A stretch of 64,000 nucleotides of DNA from JBEEOW01 sp041191405 (GTDB lineage Bacteria; Bacteroidota; Bacteroidia; Cytophagales; UBA9547). A program made the translations under genes and the position numbers. The notes under the pieces were generated by a model that saw only the letters and a list, made by a program, of their open reading frames with translations, was not told the origin of the DNA and did no database searches. Positions 8,158 to 16,730 of the stretch are shown piece after piece (within the stretch, counting starts at the first letter, position 1; each line of letters opens with the position of its first letter). The stretch is from contig JBEEOW010000002.1 in the NCBI GenBank assembly GCA_041191405.1, positions 1 to 64,000 of the forward strand, in the 5' to 3' direction.

Positions 8158-9405
8158 TTACCATTTTTTACCTGACTGAGGATCATAAGCATCTCTCAAT
8201 CCATTTCCAAATAAATTAAATGCTAAAACTGTAATACAAATACAAAAACTTGGAAAGAAAATCAAATGCCAACTATTGGCAGCTCCCATACTATGATAAC
8301 CTTCATTAATCATAATTCCCCAAGAAGGCATCGGAGCTTGAACACCCAAACCAAGGAAACTTAATCCTGCTTCTGTAAGTATTGCCGAAGCAAAGTTTGA
8401 AGTTGCAATAACAATCAATGGCCCCATAATGTTGGGCATTATATGAACCAATATAATTCTTAAATTATTTAATCCTAAAGCTCTTGCAGCCTCAATAAAT
8501 AACTTTTCTTTTACACTTAACAATTGCCCTCTAATTACCCTTGCAATTTCAACCCAAGTGGTTAAACCTACAGCAACAAATGCAACCCAAATTCCTTTGC
8601 CCAGTGCTAAACTGATTGCGATAACTAACATAATACCTGGAATAGACCAAACAACCGTCATTAACCACATGATAAAACTATCGACTTTTCCTCCAAAAAA
8701 ACCAGCTGCTGCTCCTAACAACACACCCAAAGTTAAAGATATCAACACTGAAACAAAGCCAATTCCTAATGAAATACGAGTTCCAAAAAGTAACCTACTT
8801 AGCATATCTCTACCTGCAATGTCAGTTCCTAAGTAATATTTTCTTTTGTCAAGGTTATTCTCTTTAAAATCAGAAACCAATTTATCATAAGCTACTGATT
8901 GAATTTCGCCTTTGGTGTTTAAAAACTTTACTTGACCTGCATTTAATACAGCATTTGAAGAAGAATCAGGAGTTATTTTATTGGTAATATTTTTTGATAA
9001 GCCATAGACTAAATCAACTAAATTATATTCATCAGTTTTTTCAGAATGCCCCTCTAAATGTACAGTCAATTTTAAACCATTAATATCAAAAGACTCAATT
9101 GGAGTAATAATATAATTATGCTCCTGCCCCAGGTACATACTTTCTAAAAATCCAACTTCCTCTACTTCAATAGATTTCTTCACTTTTAACATGTAAACTT
9201 CAAAACCTGGCGTTTTCTTTTTTATTTGCCAAGCACTATCGTTACAGTTTGGTGTTTTATCGGGGATAATTAAATAGCCTAATAACACTACAAGGTGAGC
9301 TAATAAAATCACAACTAAACCAATAAGCGCTAATTTGTTTTTAAACAAGCGTCTTTTGATATAATAAAATGGGGTCTTTATATCTGATTTTGATTCTATT
9401 GCCAT
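8158..9405 (-). CDS. ABC transporter permease, DppC/OppC type
   Basis: The 415-residue inner-membrane protein has an OppC-type N-terminal helix (about 24-46), a long periplasmic insert (about 50-195) and a C-terminal domain with five or six helices. The cytoplasmic EAA loop, which contacts the ATPase, is clear (EAARALGLNNLRIILVHIMP). The family imports di- or oligopeptides or similar solutes. No partner permease, ATPase or binding protein is encoded nearby, so substrate and partners are unknown. It is translated just before the phosphatase and 5 bases after the small acidic protein gene. Confidence 0.88.
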   Translation of the reverse strand: MAIESKSDIKTPFYYIKRRLFKNKLALIGLVVILLAHLVVLLGYLIIPDKTPNCNDSAWQIKKKTPGFEVYMLKVKKSIEVEEVGFLESMYLGQEHNYIITPIESFDINGLKLTVHLEGHSEKTDEYNLVDLVYGLSKNITNKITPDSSSNAVLNAGQVKFLNTKGEIQSVAYDKLVSDFKENNLDKRKYYLGTDIAGRDMLSRLLFGTRISLGIGFVSVLISLTLGVLLGAAAGFFGGKVDSFIMWLMTVVWSIPGIMLVIAISLALGKGIWVAFVAVGLTTWVEIARVIRGQLLSVKEKLFIEAARALGLNNLRIILVHIMPNIMGPLIVIATSNFASAILTEAGLSFLGLGVQAPMPSWGIMINEGYHSMGAANSWHLIFFPSFCICITVLAFNLFGNGLRDAYDPQSGKKW

Positions 9406-9410
9406 GTATC

Positions 9411-9662
9411 CTAAAGTGTATTATGAGCAAATAAGCCCTTCTTAGATGCAATATAAGTATATTTTTTGTATCCGACTAAATATTCATCTAAAGAAACTGC
9501 AATTTCTACCTCATTTTCTAAGCATCTAATCCATTCCTTTTGCAACAATACCAAAAGTGTATTTTTAATTTCATCTTCAGATAAATCTAATTTTTGTACC
9601 AAATCATCGAAAGTACAAACAAAATATAGTTCATCTAAAATGTCAAATTCGTTGTTTGTCAA
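9411..9662 (-). CDS. Small acidic protein, possible winged-helix-like fold
   Basis: This 83-residue acidic protein (FDILDELYFVCTFDDLVQKL ... LSEDEIKNTLLVLLQKEWIRCL) has a predicted helix-helix-helix pattern reminiscent of a winged helix, but no clear family signature. It fits tightly in the operon: it starts 14 bases after the glycosyltransferase stop and ends 5 bases before the permease start. The opposite-strand ORF over the same bases is Ser-rich and isolated, so the minus strand is chosen. Function unknown. Confidence 0.65.
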   Translation of the reverse strand: MTNNEFDILDELYFVCTFDDLVQKLDLSEDEIKNTLLVLLQKEWIRCLENEVEIAVSLDEYLVGYKKYTYIASKKGLFAHNTL

Positions 9663-9676
9663 AACTTTATATTTAG

Positions 9677-10807
9677 TTATTTACAAATTCTATCTTTCCA
9701 TTTGTATTTTGGAATAAATGATAATACCCCAAAAATTACTACATAAAACGGATGTAAAATAGAGGTTAAAATCCAATGAAGCTTGAAAGTTTTTATATTT
9801 TCAAATTGCATTAATACCACCATTTGTTGTAAAAATACATAATCTATCAATAATTTAATACCAAAACTTAATAAAATAACCTTAAATTCTAAATTAAACA
9901 TCAAAAGTAATATCCAAAACAATTGCGAAATCCAAACCAAAGGACCAGCCCAAAACTGAGATTTATCTTGATATGTTTTCCATTTACTAGCCCAACGTAT
10001 GCGTTGATTTATAAATTCACCAAAAGATTTTACCATTTCAGTTTTAACCAATGCCTTTGAATCAAAACAGAAATCTAAGGTAGTATTTGATTGTAATTTT
10101 GCATTTTGCAACAAAAACATATCATCGCCAGAAGCATTATTTTTACTTAAACTATCAATTGAAGTTATTATATATAAACTTTTATTAATAAATAAATTAG
10201 CGCCATTACACATCAAAGCATTTTTGTGCCCGAAACTCGCTGCCGTTACCGAAAGTAACGAACTTAATTCCGTATTTAATATCGATGCAATAAGTCCTGA
10301 TTTATTATAAACCAAAGGAGCAGCAACTAATTTTTTATCGTTTGTAATTGCAAAATCATATAAAGATTCAATCCAAGTATTTACAGGTTCACAATCAGCA
10401 TCTGTACAAGCTAGCCACTCAGTTTTGACTTGTTTTAAACCATAAGAAAAGGCATATTTTTTACCGAATTGATTTTCTAAATGATGTAATTCTATATTTA
10501 GATTTCCTTTGTTATTTTGAATTATGGAAACACTGTTATCAATTGAATGGTCATTGATAAACAATAACTTCAACTTTCCAATCGGATATGTTTGATTTTC
10601 AAGTGATAAAATAAGTTTATTTAAATTATTTTCTTCATTTCTAAAACACACTAAAACAGTAATTTCAGGTAAATCTTTTAAAGATAAATTTCTTAATTTC
10701 AGAGGCTTCAATTTACTTAAACCAATTTTTACCCAAATGCATAAAATCAATTGAAAAGCAATTGCTAATAATGCAGTAATTAAAGCTATTTTTTCCATTT
10801 GAGCCAA
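9677..10807 (-). CDS. Family 2 glycosyltransferase, membrane-bound
   Basis: The 376-residue protein has an N-terminal membrane helix (about 6-26), a GT-A catalytic domain (about 47-275) and C-terminal membrane helices (about 290-370). Seen motifs are VLVCFRNEENNLNKLI (nucleotide-sugar region), the DxD-like TDADCEP, and QRIRWASKW (acceptor QxxRW). Processive or lipid-linked sugar transfer at the inner membrane is the family role. The sugar cannot be told from sequence. It overlaps the end of the upstream flippase-like gene by 22 bases, so the two are probably translationally coupled. Confidence 0.88.
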   Translation of the reverse strand: MAQMEKIALITALLAIAFQLILCIWVKIGLSKLKPLKLRNLSLKDLPEITVLVCFRNEENNLNKLILSLENQTYPIGKLKLLFINDHSIDNSVSIIQNNKGNLNIELHHLENQFGKKYAFSYGLKQVKTEWLACTDADCEPVNTWIESLYDFAITNDKKLVAAPLVYNKSGLIASILNTELSSLLSVTAASFGHKNALMCNGANLFINKSLYIITSIDSLSKNNASGDDMFLLQNAKLQSNTTLDFCFDSKALVKTEMVKSFGEFINQRIRWASKWKTYQDKSQFWAGPLVWISQLFWILLLMFNLEFKVILLSFGIKLLIDYVFLQQMVVLMQFENIKTFKLHWILTSILHPFYVVIFGVLSFIPKYKWKDRICK

Positions 10808-11676
10808 TGTTTAAGTCCGACGATTACCAAAGGAAAAATATTAATAAACCACAACACTGCACTTGCAGCAATTACTGGTTGTACTTGCAATTTCAAATTT
10901 TGAAAAACATACAAAGCCGAAAACTCCCTCACTCCTATTTCAGACAAAAAATTCAATGCTGGAATCATAGTTTTTACACTAAAAGTTACTGCAACTGCTG
11001 AAAATAAATCAAGATTACTTTCTCCCAAATAAAAAAATCGAATGAGTAAATAATACTGAAACAAAAACACAAAATACCTTAGCAAACCAACTGCAACTAC
11101 TTTAGTAACCTGTAAGTTATCAAAATTATTAATTACTATAATTTGTCTCCATTTTTGAATAAAAATTAGTTTAGGAAAATGAAAACATAAAATTCCAATT
11201 AAACTCAAGACAAATGCTGAATATGTCAATAAATTCAGCCACCAATCAAAATTGTCATTTTGTGATTGAAAGTGAAATATTGCCAGTACTGCAAACCCAA
11301 ATGTAATACAATTCTGCATCATGCCTGACCAAATAGTTTTTACAATCAAAGTTTTATCATCACTTGAACGCCCAACTGAATCTGCAACTTCCGCAGGCAT
11401 TAACATACTTAATGACAAACCTTTAAGCACACCTTTTAAAGCTTCACTAAAAGTTAAACCCGAAATGAATGACCACTTTAAAGTTTCAAGACCCCAGTTA
11501 AATGGCATCAATAAAATCACAAAATAAAAATAAAAACTTGTTAAATATTTATCGAAATAATTCAATAAAAAACCTGTAAAATCGAGCTGTAAAACATACA
11601 TTTTATACACCAACATTGCCAAAACTGAAATCAGAATAATGGCTTTGATATATTTTATGTATTGTTTTAGGTTCAA
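10786..11676 (-). CDS. Lysylphosphatidylglycerol synthetase TM-region / flippase-like protein
   Basis: The 296-residue protein has about seven or eight membrane helices and matches the LPG_synthase_TM (UPF0104, AglD/MprF N-terminal) layout. It contains the conserved patch SLSMLMPAEVADSVGR around residues 88-105 and FLSEIGVREFSALYVF near 240. MprF-type domains flip modified lipids; in glycosyltransferase operons such proteins probably help to move lipid-linked sugars. It overlaps the following GT2 gene by 22 bases, which supports a joint role. Its promoter faces that of ruvC in the gap 11677-11719. Confidence 0.82.
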   Translation of the reverse strand: MNLKQYIKYIKAIILISVLAMLVYKMYVLQLDFTGFLLNYFDKYLTSFYFYFVILLMPFNWGLETLKWSFISGLTFSEALKGVLKGLSLSMLMPAEVADSVGRSSDDKTLIVKTIWSGMMQNCITFGFAVLAIFHFQSQNDNFDWWLNLLTYSAFVLSLIGILCFHFPKLIFIQKWRQIIVINNFDNLQVTKVVAVGLLRYFVFLFQYYLLIRFFYLGESNLDLFSAVAVTFSVKTMIPALNFLSEIGVREFSALYVFQNLKLQVQPVIAASAVLWFINIFPLVIVGLKHWLKWKK

Positions 11677-11719
11677 AATAATGTAATTTTACTAAGGCAA
11701 TTTAAGCAAATGCCACACG

Positions 11720-12283
11720 ATGATAGCAAAAAATACTGAAAAGGATAAAATTATTTTAGGAGTTGACCCAGGTACAAATTTAATGGGTTATGCACTATTA
11801 AGCGTAAAAGGTGCTAACAAACTGACTCTCTTACAGTTTGGAGTAATCCATTTAAAAAAATACGATAACCATGCTTTAAAACTTCAAAAAATATTTGAAA
11901 GAATAATTTCAGTGATTGACGAGTACCTTCCTGATGAAATGGCAATTGAAGAACCTTTTCTTGGAAAAAACATTCAATCTATGCTTAAACTTGGTAGAGC
12001 TCAAGGTGTGGCTATGGCTGCTGCTTTGTCACGCAATATTCCGATAGTTGAATATGCCCCTAAAAAAGTAAAACAAGCTGTTACTGGCAATGGAAACGCA
12101 AGTAAAGAACAAGTGGCTGAAATGCTAAAACGTGAGTTTAAATTTGAGGCTACGCCTGAGTTTTTAGATGCAACAGATGCTTTAGGTGTTGCTTTATGTC
12201 ACCATTATCAAAAAGGTAATAATCAAACTACTAAGCAATCGTGGGGAGCGTTTGTGAAGCAAAATGTGGATAGGATTAAGTAG
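11720..12283 (+). CDS. ruvC: Crossover junction endodeoxyribonuclease RuvC
   Basis: RuvC resolves Holliday junctions together with RuvAB. The 187-residue protein has normal length and all four acidic catalytic residues: Asp16 in GVDPGTN, Glu77 in MAIEEPF, and Asp150 and Asp153 in LDATDALGVALCHH. The basic DNA-binding region KKVKQAVTGNGNASKEQV is also intact. The start ATG gives an 11-residue N-terminal extension before the first strand. ruvA and ruvB are not adjacent. A 7-mer array begins at its TAG stop codon. Confidence 0.95.
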   Translation: MIAKNTEKDKIILGVDPGTNLMGYALLSVKGANKLTLLQFGVIHLKKYDNHALKLQKIFERIISVIDEYLPDEMAIEEPFLGKNIQSMLKLGRAQGVAMAAALSRNIPIVEYAPKKVKQAVTGNGNASKEQVAEMLKREFKFEATPEFLDATDALGVALCHHYQKGNNQTTKQSWGAFVKQNVDRIK

Positions 12284-12360
12284 TATGGAGTACTGTTTAT
12301 TAAGTACAAGGAAAAAAAATTAAAAACCGAACACTGATAACTGATAACCGAAAACTAACA
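12281..12360 (+). repeat. Heptamer-repeat array, two classes (GTATGGA then ACTGATA)
   Basis: The first part (12281-12307) starts at the ruvC stop codon and reads GTATGGA, GTACTGT, TTATTAA, GTAC. The second part (12326-12360) is an exact run of five 7-mers: ACCGAAC, ACTGATA, ACTGATA, ACCGAAA, ACTAACA. It ends 9 bases before the next gene. The class order matches the long array at 60018-60210 read on the minus strand. Confidence 0.82.
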
Positions 12361-12369
12361 TCTAAAAAA

Positions 12370-13086
12370 ATGAAACATTTCAACTGTTCGGTACAATATT
12401 ATTTAGTACAACATTTAAACTTATCTAATAAAGAAGCACACAAGCTTATTCAAAACCAACAAGTTAAAATCAATAATGAAATAGCATCATACAACACCAA
12501 TGTTTTAAATACAGATATTTTAACCCTTGATGACAAAGTAATTAAAGAATCAATGCCATATTATTACATTGCTTTTCATAAAGCTGTGGGCATAGAAACT
12601 ACTTTAAACCCAGATATTGAAGATAATTTACTTACTGTTTTTTCATTTCACGAAAAACTTTTCCCAGTTGGGCGACTTGACAAAGCCTCTGAAGGTTTGC
12701 TTTTACTTACAAACGACGGTATTCTTTACAAAAACATTGTCGATAAAGACAATCATCAGCCCAAAAAGTACATAGTTTCAGTAGATAAACCACTCACAGA
12801 AGAAGCTTTACAAAAAATGAGAGATGGTATTGAAATTATTGGAAAAGTTACCCGTCCTGCTATAGTTGAGTTAATTGACGAAAAAGTATTTTCAATAATT
12901 TTGACCGAAGGTTTAAACAGACAAATACGCAGAATGTGTCATAAATTAAATTATGAAGTACAAACTCTAAAAAGAATAAGCATAGTAAACATTCAACTAG
13001 GCGATTTAAAACCAAATACTTGGCGACATTTAACAACAGAAGAGATAGATGAATTACACCGAATTTTATCAAAAGTTCAACAATAA
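12370..13086 (+). CDS. S4-domain rRNA pseudouridine synthase (RsuA/RluB/E/F family)
   Basis: The 238-residue protein isomerises uridine to pseudouridine in rRNA. It has an N-terminal S4 RNA-binding domain (about 1-55, LSNKEAHKLIQNQQVKIN) and the RsuA-family catalytic domain with nucleophile Asp104 in GRLDKASEGLLLL. The C-terminal motif LNRQIRRMCHKL is typical of RluF/RluE/RsuA. Which rRNA position it modifies cannot be decided from sequence. It is preceded by an ACTGATA-class heptamer run. Confidence 0.9.
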   Translation: MKHFNCSVQYYLVQHLNLSNKEAHKLIQNQQVKINNEIASYNTNVLNTDILTLDDKVIKESMPYYYIAFHKAVGIETTLNPDIEDNLLTVFSFHEKLFPVGRLDKASEGLLLLTNDGILYKNIVDKDNHQPKKYIVSVDKPLTEEALQKMRDGIEIIGKVTRPAIVELIDEKVFSIILTEGLNRQIRRMCHKLNYEVQTLKRISIVNIQLGDLKPNTWRHLTTEEIDELHRILSKVQQ

Positions 13087-13175
13087 ATTATCAAATCTTA
13101 ATTAATTACATTTTCACTAAAAAATAACCTTAAAAAGCTGTACCTTTGAGCAATTATAAATTTGCTTATTAATTA

Positions 13176-13634
13176 ATGAAAAAGATTGACGATTACAGAA
13201 ATTTATTAGAGGTATCAAAAACTGCATCTCTACAGGAACTAAAATCTGCATATAGAAATGCAATGAAAGCTTGGCACCCTGATAAAATTCAAGATGACGA
13301 AGCTAAAAAAGCGGAAGCAGAAAGTATGAGTAAACTTTTAATTGAGGCTTACCACTTTTTAGTGAGTATTTCGCCTGAAACTAAAGAACTTGAACTTGAA
13401 GATTACAATAGAACATTGAGTACAAGTTCAATCAAAGATTTTTCTCATGATAAAGGTGTATTAAAAGTTGAATTTACAGATGGTTCAGTTTGGGAATATT
13501 TGAGTGTTCCTAAACCAATTTATCAAAAAATAGTAAATTCTGACTCTGCAAGTAGAATGGCGAAACGTCACGTTTTCCCTAATTACGTTTATCGTAATAT
13601 AAGAAAATCAGCGATGGTGCCAGAAAACGCATAA
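13176..13634 (+). CDS. DnaJ-domain / KTSC-domain fusion protein
   Basis: The 152-residue protein has a J domain at residues about 4-66 with the essential HPDK loop (WHPDKIQDD), followed by a C-terminal KTSC domain (about 85-148: SIKDFSHDKGVLKVEFTDGSVWEY ... YQKIVNSDSA). J domains stimulate DnaK-type ATPases; KTSC domains are small folds linked to RNA or lysyl-tRNA synthetase contexts in other proteins. No zinc-finger or DnaJ C-terminal substrate domain is present, so it is a specialised co-chaperone. The pairing suggests DnaK is brought to a nucleic-acid or translation target (inference). A terminator follows. Confidence 0.85.
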   Translation: MKKIDDYRNLLEVSKTASLQELKSAYRNAMKAWHPDKIQDDEAKKAEAESMSKLLIEAYHFLVSISPETKELELEDYNRTLSTSSIKDFSHDKGVLKVEFTDGSVWEYLSVPKPIYQKIVNSDSASRMAKRHVFPNYVYRNIRKSAMVPENA

Positions 13635-13670
13635 TTTGATTTAAAAGTAATCGGTTTTCAGTTTTATGAA

Positions 13671-13707
13671 AAGCCAATCTTTATTTGAATAGAGATTGGC
13701 TTTTTTT
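13671..13707 (+). terminator. Intrinsic terminator after DnaJ-KTSC gene
   Basis: Stem AAGCCAATCT pairs with AGATTGGCTT, followed by TTTTTTT. It begins 37 bases after the stop codon. Confidence 0.88.
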
Positions 13708-13749
13708 ATTTAATTTCAAATACTATGGATTAATTTATAAAATTTAAAC

Positions 13750-13878
13750 ACATAGGAACATAGAAAATTAAATTTTAATAACTAAGATATTATCTATCAT
13801 ATAAAACAATTAAAAGTCAAGACAATATAGAAAAATCATTTCTTGATTTTTAAAGAAAATAAAATCCTATGTTCCTAT
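13750..13878. repeat. Inverted repeat around a gene-free segment
   Basis: A perfect 12-bp inverted repeat, ATAGGAACATAG (13752-13763) and CTATGTTCCTAT (13867-13878), encloses 103 bases of very AT-rich sequence. The left arm is part of a period-8 repeat (ACATAG at 13750 and 13758). No ORF or RNA motif is recognised between the arms. Confidence 0.65.
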
Positions 13879-13891
13879 TTGGCTAATAAAT

Positions 13892-14662
13892 TTACTTTTT
13901 AACCCTTTCAAAATCAATATGATAATGGTCATCATGAATTGAATTGATTAAAGGAGTAAGTTGTTGCACAATATAAATTCCACTTGATTTTAGTTTTTTA
14001 CCTGATTCAGTTGCAAATAATTCATCTTTTAATTCAATCTTAAAAATCACTTTTGAAATTTTCAAACCATTTGCTCTTGCTGCTTTTTCTACTGAAAGAA
14101 TATACTTGACAATTGTTTCAAAATCAACCGATATATCTTTATCTGCCAACAATTTACCATCATTATCAAACTCTAACAAATAATGTGATACGCCCATTGT
14201 ATCATATTGATAATATGGTTTTCCAGCTTTTAATAAAGGAGTCATAAAATCTATGCTCATACCGTTTTGATGGGTACGATGTGGAAATATTTTCCCACCA
14301 CCTTTGTTTGAACATTCCATAATAAAGAAAAAACGATTTAGGCAAACAGTTTCCATTTCTTTGTATGACGAAACTACCGTTTGTTTAACTTTATCAATCA
14401 CAAAAGCCCTACCTGCCCAATAACTAGCTGTATCAAAATACTGAAAATTTACACCTTGAAATGGCACTAACTTAGCATTTTGCAATTTACCATCCTTAAC
14501 CGTACCTATTGATTTACTTGGACTTGCATCTCCTTTATTCTTTTGATAATAGTCGCTAACTTTCTGAGGAATAGCTTGTTTCTCAAAAACTACATTTTCA
14601 TTTTTTTGAGCATAACATGCAATAAATGCAAAAAGCAAAAGTGTTAATAGTAAATTTTTCAT
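13892..14662 (-). CDS. Exported LAS-type murein endopeptidase (MepA/M74-like)
   Basis: The 256-residue protein has a signal peptide (about 1-18, core LLLTLLLFAFIACYA). The catalytic pattern of LAS peptidases is visible: His131-x6-Asp138 in THQNGMSIDF and His246-x-His248 in DDHYHIDF. These bind zinc and match penicillin-insensitive murein endopeptidases, which cut peptidoglycan cross-links in the periplasm. Length is close to the family. Its start overlaps the stop of the upstream ABM gene by 4 bases, so the two are coupled. The Cys near the cleavage site (ACYAQ) could instead be a weak lipobox. Confidence 0.8.
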   Translation of the reverse strand: MKNLLLTLLLFAFIACYAQKNENVVFEKQAIPQKVSDYYQKNKGDASPSKSIGTVKDGKLQNAKLVPFQGVNFQYFDTASYWAGRAFVIDKVKQTVVSSYKEMETVCLNRFFFIMECSNKGGGKIFPHRTHQNGMSIDFMTPLLKAGKPYYQYDTMGVSHYLLEFDNDGKLLADKDISVDFETIVKYILSVEKAARANGLKISKVIFKIELKDELFATESGKKLKSSGIYIVQQLTPLINSIHDDHYHIDFERVKK

Positions 14663-14961
14663 TTTTGATTGAAATAAATAGGTTCAAAATGTTCGACAAT
14701 CGGAAAAGGCTCATAATAATGATGCAATAACTTTTTCCATTCTAAATACTGTGTAGAATTCCTAAAACCTTCGGTGTGAGATTCTAAATTCTCCCATTCA
14801 ACTAAAAGTATATATTTATTCTGTATTTCAATGCATTTACTCAAACTATGTTTGATATAACCATCAATTGAACTTATATATTCACTAGCAATTACAAAGT
14901 CACTTTCAAACTCATCTTGCTCATTTTCTTTCACATACAAATTTGCAACTTCTAAAATCAT
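14659..14961 (-). CDS. Antibiotic biosynthesis monooxygenase (ABM) family protein
   Basis: A 100-residue dimeric alpha/beta-barrel-type domain with the pattern YVKENEQDEFESDFVIA ... YIKHSLSKCIEI ... YILLVEWENLESHTEGFRNS ... WKKLLHHYYEPFP. This is the ABM/YgiN fold, which includes quinone and haem monooxygenases. The substrate is not known. The gene ends inside the start of the murein peptidase gene (4-base overlap). The terminator of the upstream gene lies just before its start. Confidence 0.8.
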   Translation of the reverse strand: MILEVANLYVKENEQDEFESDFVIASEYISSIDGYIKHSLSKCIEIQNKYILLVEWENLESHTEGFRNSTQYLEWKKLLHHYYEPFPIVEHFEPIYFNQK

Positions 14962-14975
14962 ATTGATATAATTAA

Positions 14976-15008
14976 AAAGGCTTACAAAAATAAATTTTGT
15001 AAGCCTTT
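14976..15008 (-). terminator. Intrinsic terminator of the 15037-15708 gene
   Basis: Perfect 14-bp stem AAAGGCTTACAAAA / TTTTGTAAGCCTTT with a 5-base loop. It lies 28 bases after the stop of the minus-strand gene and before the ABM gene. Confidence 0.85.
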
Positions 15009-15036
15009 AGTACTTTTGACAATAACTATTAAAACG

Positions 15037-15708
15037 TTAAGATATATTTTTACTTGAACTGTTGCTATTAGGAATCGATAATCCCAATAATTTATTTCTC
15101 ATTGGAGTTATAATTACAATTAAATTAAAAATAGATAGTAATAATGAACTGATAAATAAAAATTGTTCTTTTGAACGAATAGAAACAATTTCTAATTGAG
15201 TTTCTTGATTAAAAATATTTAAAATTTTAGTCATAGAAACACTAAAACGAGTTTTGTTAACTAAAATAACATCTTTTAATTGACTAACCTTTTCTGCATT
15301 TGTATGTTTTTGCGAAAGCAATTGCGCAGAATTATAAACTTTATTTATATAATGATCTGACTCTTCAAATAAATCAGAAACTTTTTTCTTTTCTTCTTTT
15401 CGTATACCTGACTTATGTAAATGATCGAACAAATCTTTTTTCAATTTTGGGTATTCTTTCAAAAGCATGTTCAATTCACTTACTTCGTTAGCTAATTTAC
15501 TATCGTCAGTTTCGCTTTTAATAGCAAGTGCAGATTCGTAAATCTCTTCTGATAATAAAAGTTGCTTATGTGCAGTTGTAACTACCGTAGGATTGTTTTC
15601 AAGTACTGACATTTGTTTACGTAAATACATGAAAATCACGATTAACATTATAATGAAAATCGATTGGAGTAATACATAATTACTCAAAAAGGAATTTTTC
15701 TTAGCCAT
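15037..15708 (-). CDS. Two-helix membrane protein with coiled periplasmic domain
   Basis: The 223-residue protein has a membrane helix near the N-terminus (about 11-28), a largely helical extracytoplasmic region (about 30-180, Lys/Glu/Ser-rich) and a second membrane helix (about 184-204), then a short Ser/Asn-rich tail. This is the topology of a four-helix-bundle sensor (as in chemoreceptors or CHASE3 kinases), but there is no HAMP, kinase or other output domain. It is monocistronic with its own terminator. Function unknown; the resemblance is architectural only. Confidence 0.65.
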   Translation of the reverse strand: MAKKNSFLSNYVLLQSIFIIMLIVIFMYLRKQMSVLENNPTVVTTAHKQLLLSEEIYESALAIKSETDDSKLANEVSELNMLLKEYPKLKKDLFDHLHKSGIRKEEKKKVSDLFEESDHYINKVYNSAQLLSQKHTNAEKVSQLKDVILVNKTRFSVSMTKILNIFNQETQLEIVSIRSKEQFLFISSLLLSIFNLIVIITPMRNKLLGLSIPNSNSSSKNIS

Positions 15709-15881
15709 AATAATTTAATTTTATTTCAAAACTTCACATAATTATTAGGCAAGATACGAATGTATGCCAAATTTGGATAATTATATTAAATCTATTTTTA
15801 AAAAAATTACATTTAATTCTTTCATAACAATAATATAGCATCTTATCAATGTGATAATTACTTTATAAAAAATATTTTTTA

Positions 15882-15889
15882 TACTTTTG
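15882..15889 (+). promoter_or_regulatory. Candidate -7 promoter element (TACTTTTG)
   Basis: This matches TAnnTTTG, 20 bases before the ATG of the M48 protease gene, in a strongly AT-rich upstream region. No clear TTG element is visible at -33. Confidence 0.45.
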
Positions 15890-15909
15890 CAAAAACACTC
15901 TAAAAAAAT

Positions 15910-16722
15910 ATGTTAAAAAAAATAAGTATTCTATCTGTTCTTATTGTAACAATTTTATCATTCAACTCATGTAAAGATAAAGACGGTACAATAAATATAT
16001 TTTCTGTTGAAGATGATAAAAAATTTGGATTACAAGCCAAACAAGAAATTGAGAATAACCCAACAGAATATCCTCTATTACCCGAAACTGGTGGCAATAA
16101 CGCAGCCGCTTATACCTACATTAGAAACATAGTTTCGAAAATTAAAGCTTCAGGAAAATTATACTACAAAGATGATTTTGCTTGGGAAGTAAAAATTATT
16201 AAAGACGACAAAACACTTAATGCATTCTGTACTCCAGGTGGTTATATTTATGTTTATACTGGCTTAATCAAATACCTTGACAAAGCAGACCACTTAGCGG
16301 GTGTTATGGGACACGAAATGGCTCATGCTGACCATAGACACTCAACGGATGCAATGACAAGACAAATGGGGGTTGGAATGTTATTCGACTTCGTTTTAGG
16401 TAAATCAGATTCAAGTGCAGTTAAACAAATTTTATCAAATTTAGCAGCGCTTAAATATAGCAGAACAAATGAAACAGAAGCTGATATGTCGTCAGTAGAT
16501 TATCTTGCAGCTACAGGTTATGCTTGTAATGGTACTGCAGGTTTCTTCGAAAAGTTAATCGCTGATGGTCAAAACCCTCAAATACCTCAATTTTTGAGTA
16601 CTCACCCAAACCCTGACAATAGAGTTGCTGCAATAAATGACAAAGCTGCAAAAAACGGTTGCTCTACAGCCGAAGCGAATTTAGAAATTAGCTATGCAAC
16701 ATTTAAATCATATTTTAATTAA
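15910..16722 (+). CDS. M48 family zinc metalloprotease lipoprotein
   Basis: The 270-residue protein has a lipoprotein signal (VTILSFNSC, lipid-modified Cys21). The peptidase domain carries the zinc motif HEMAH (His135-Glu136-His139), followed by the distal glutamate region NETEADMSS. It resembles BepA/LoiP-type periplasmic proteases that clear or fold outer-membrane proteins. There are no TPR repeats, so it is the short form. It is followed 8 bases later by gldC, suggesting a shared transcript. Confidence 0.9.
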   Translation: MLKKISILSVLIVTILSFNSCKDKDGTINIFSVEDDKKFGLQAKQEIENNPTEYPLLPETGGNNAAAYTYIRNIVSKIKASGKLYYKDDFAWEVKIIKDDKTLNAFCTPGGYIYVYTGLIKYLDKADHLAGVMGHEMAHADHRHSTDAMTRQMGVGMLFDFVLGKSDSSAVKQILSNLAALKYSRTNETEADMSSVDYLAATGYACNGTAGFFEKLIADGQNPQIPQFLSTHPNPDNRVAAINDKAAKNGCSTAEANLEISYATFKSYFN

Positions 16723-16730
16723 AATTAATA

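Noticed and set aside
9466..9717. Plus-strand ORF opposite the small acidic protein gene
   Set aside because: Ser-rich shadow; the minus-strand ORF fits the operon spacing and is acidic and regular.
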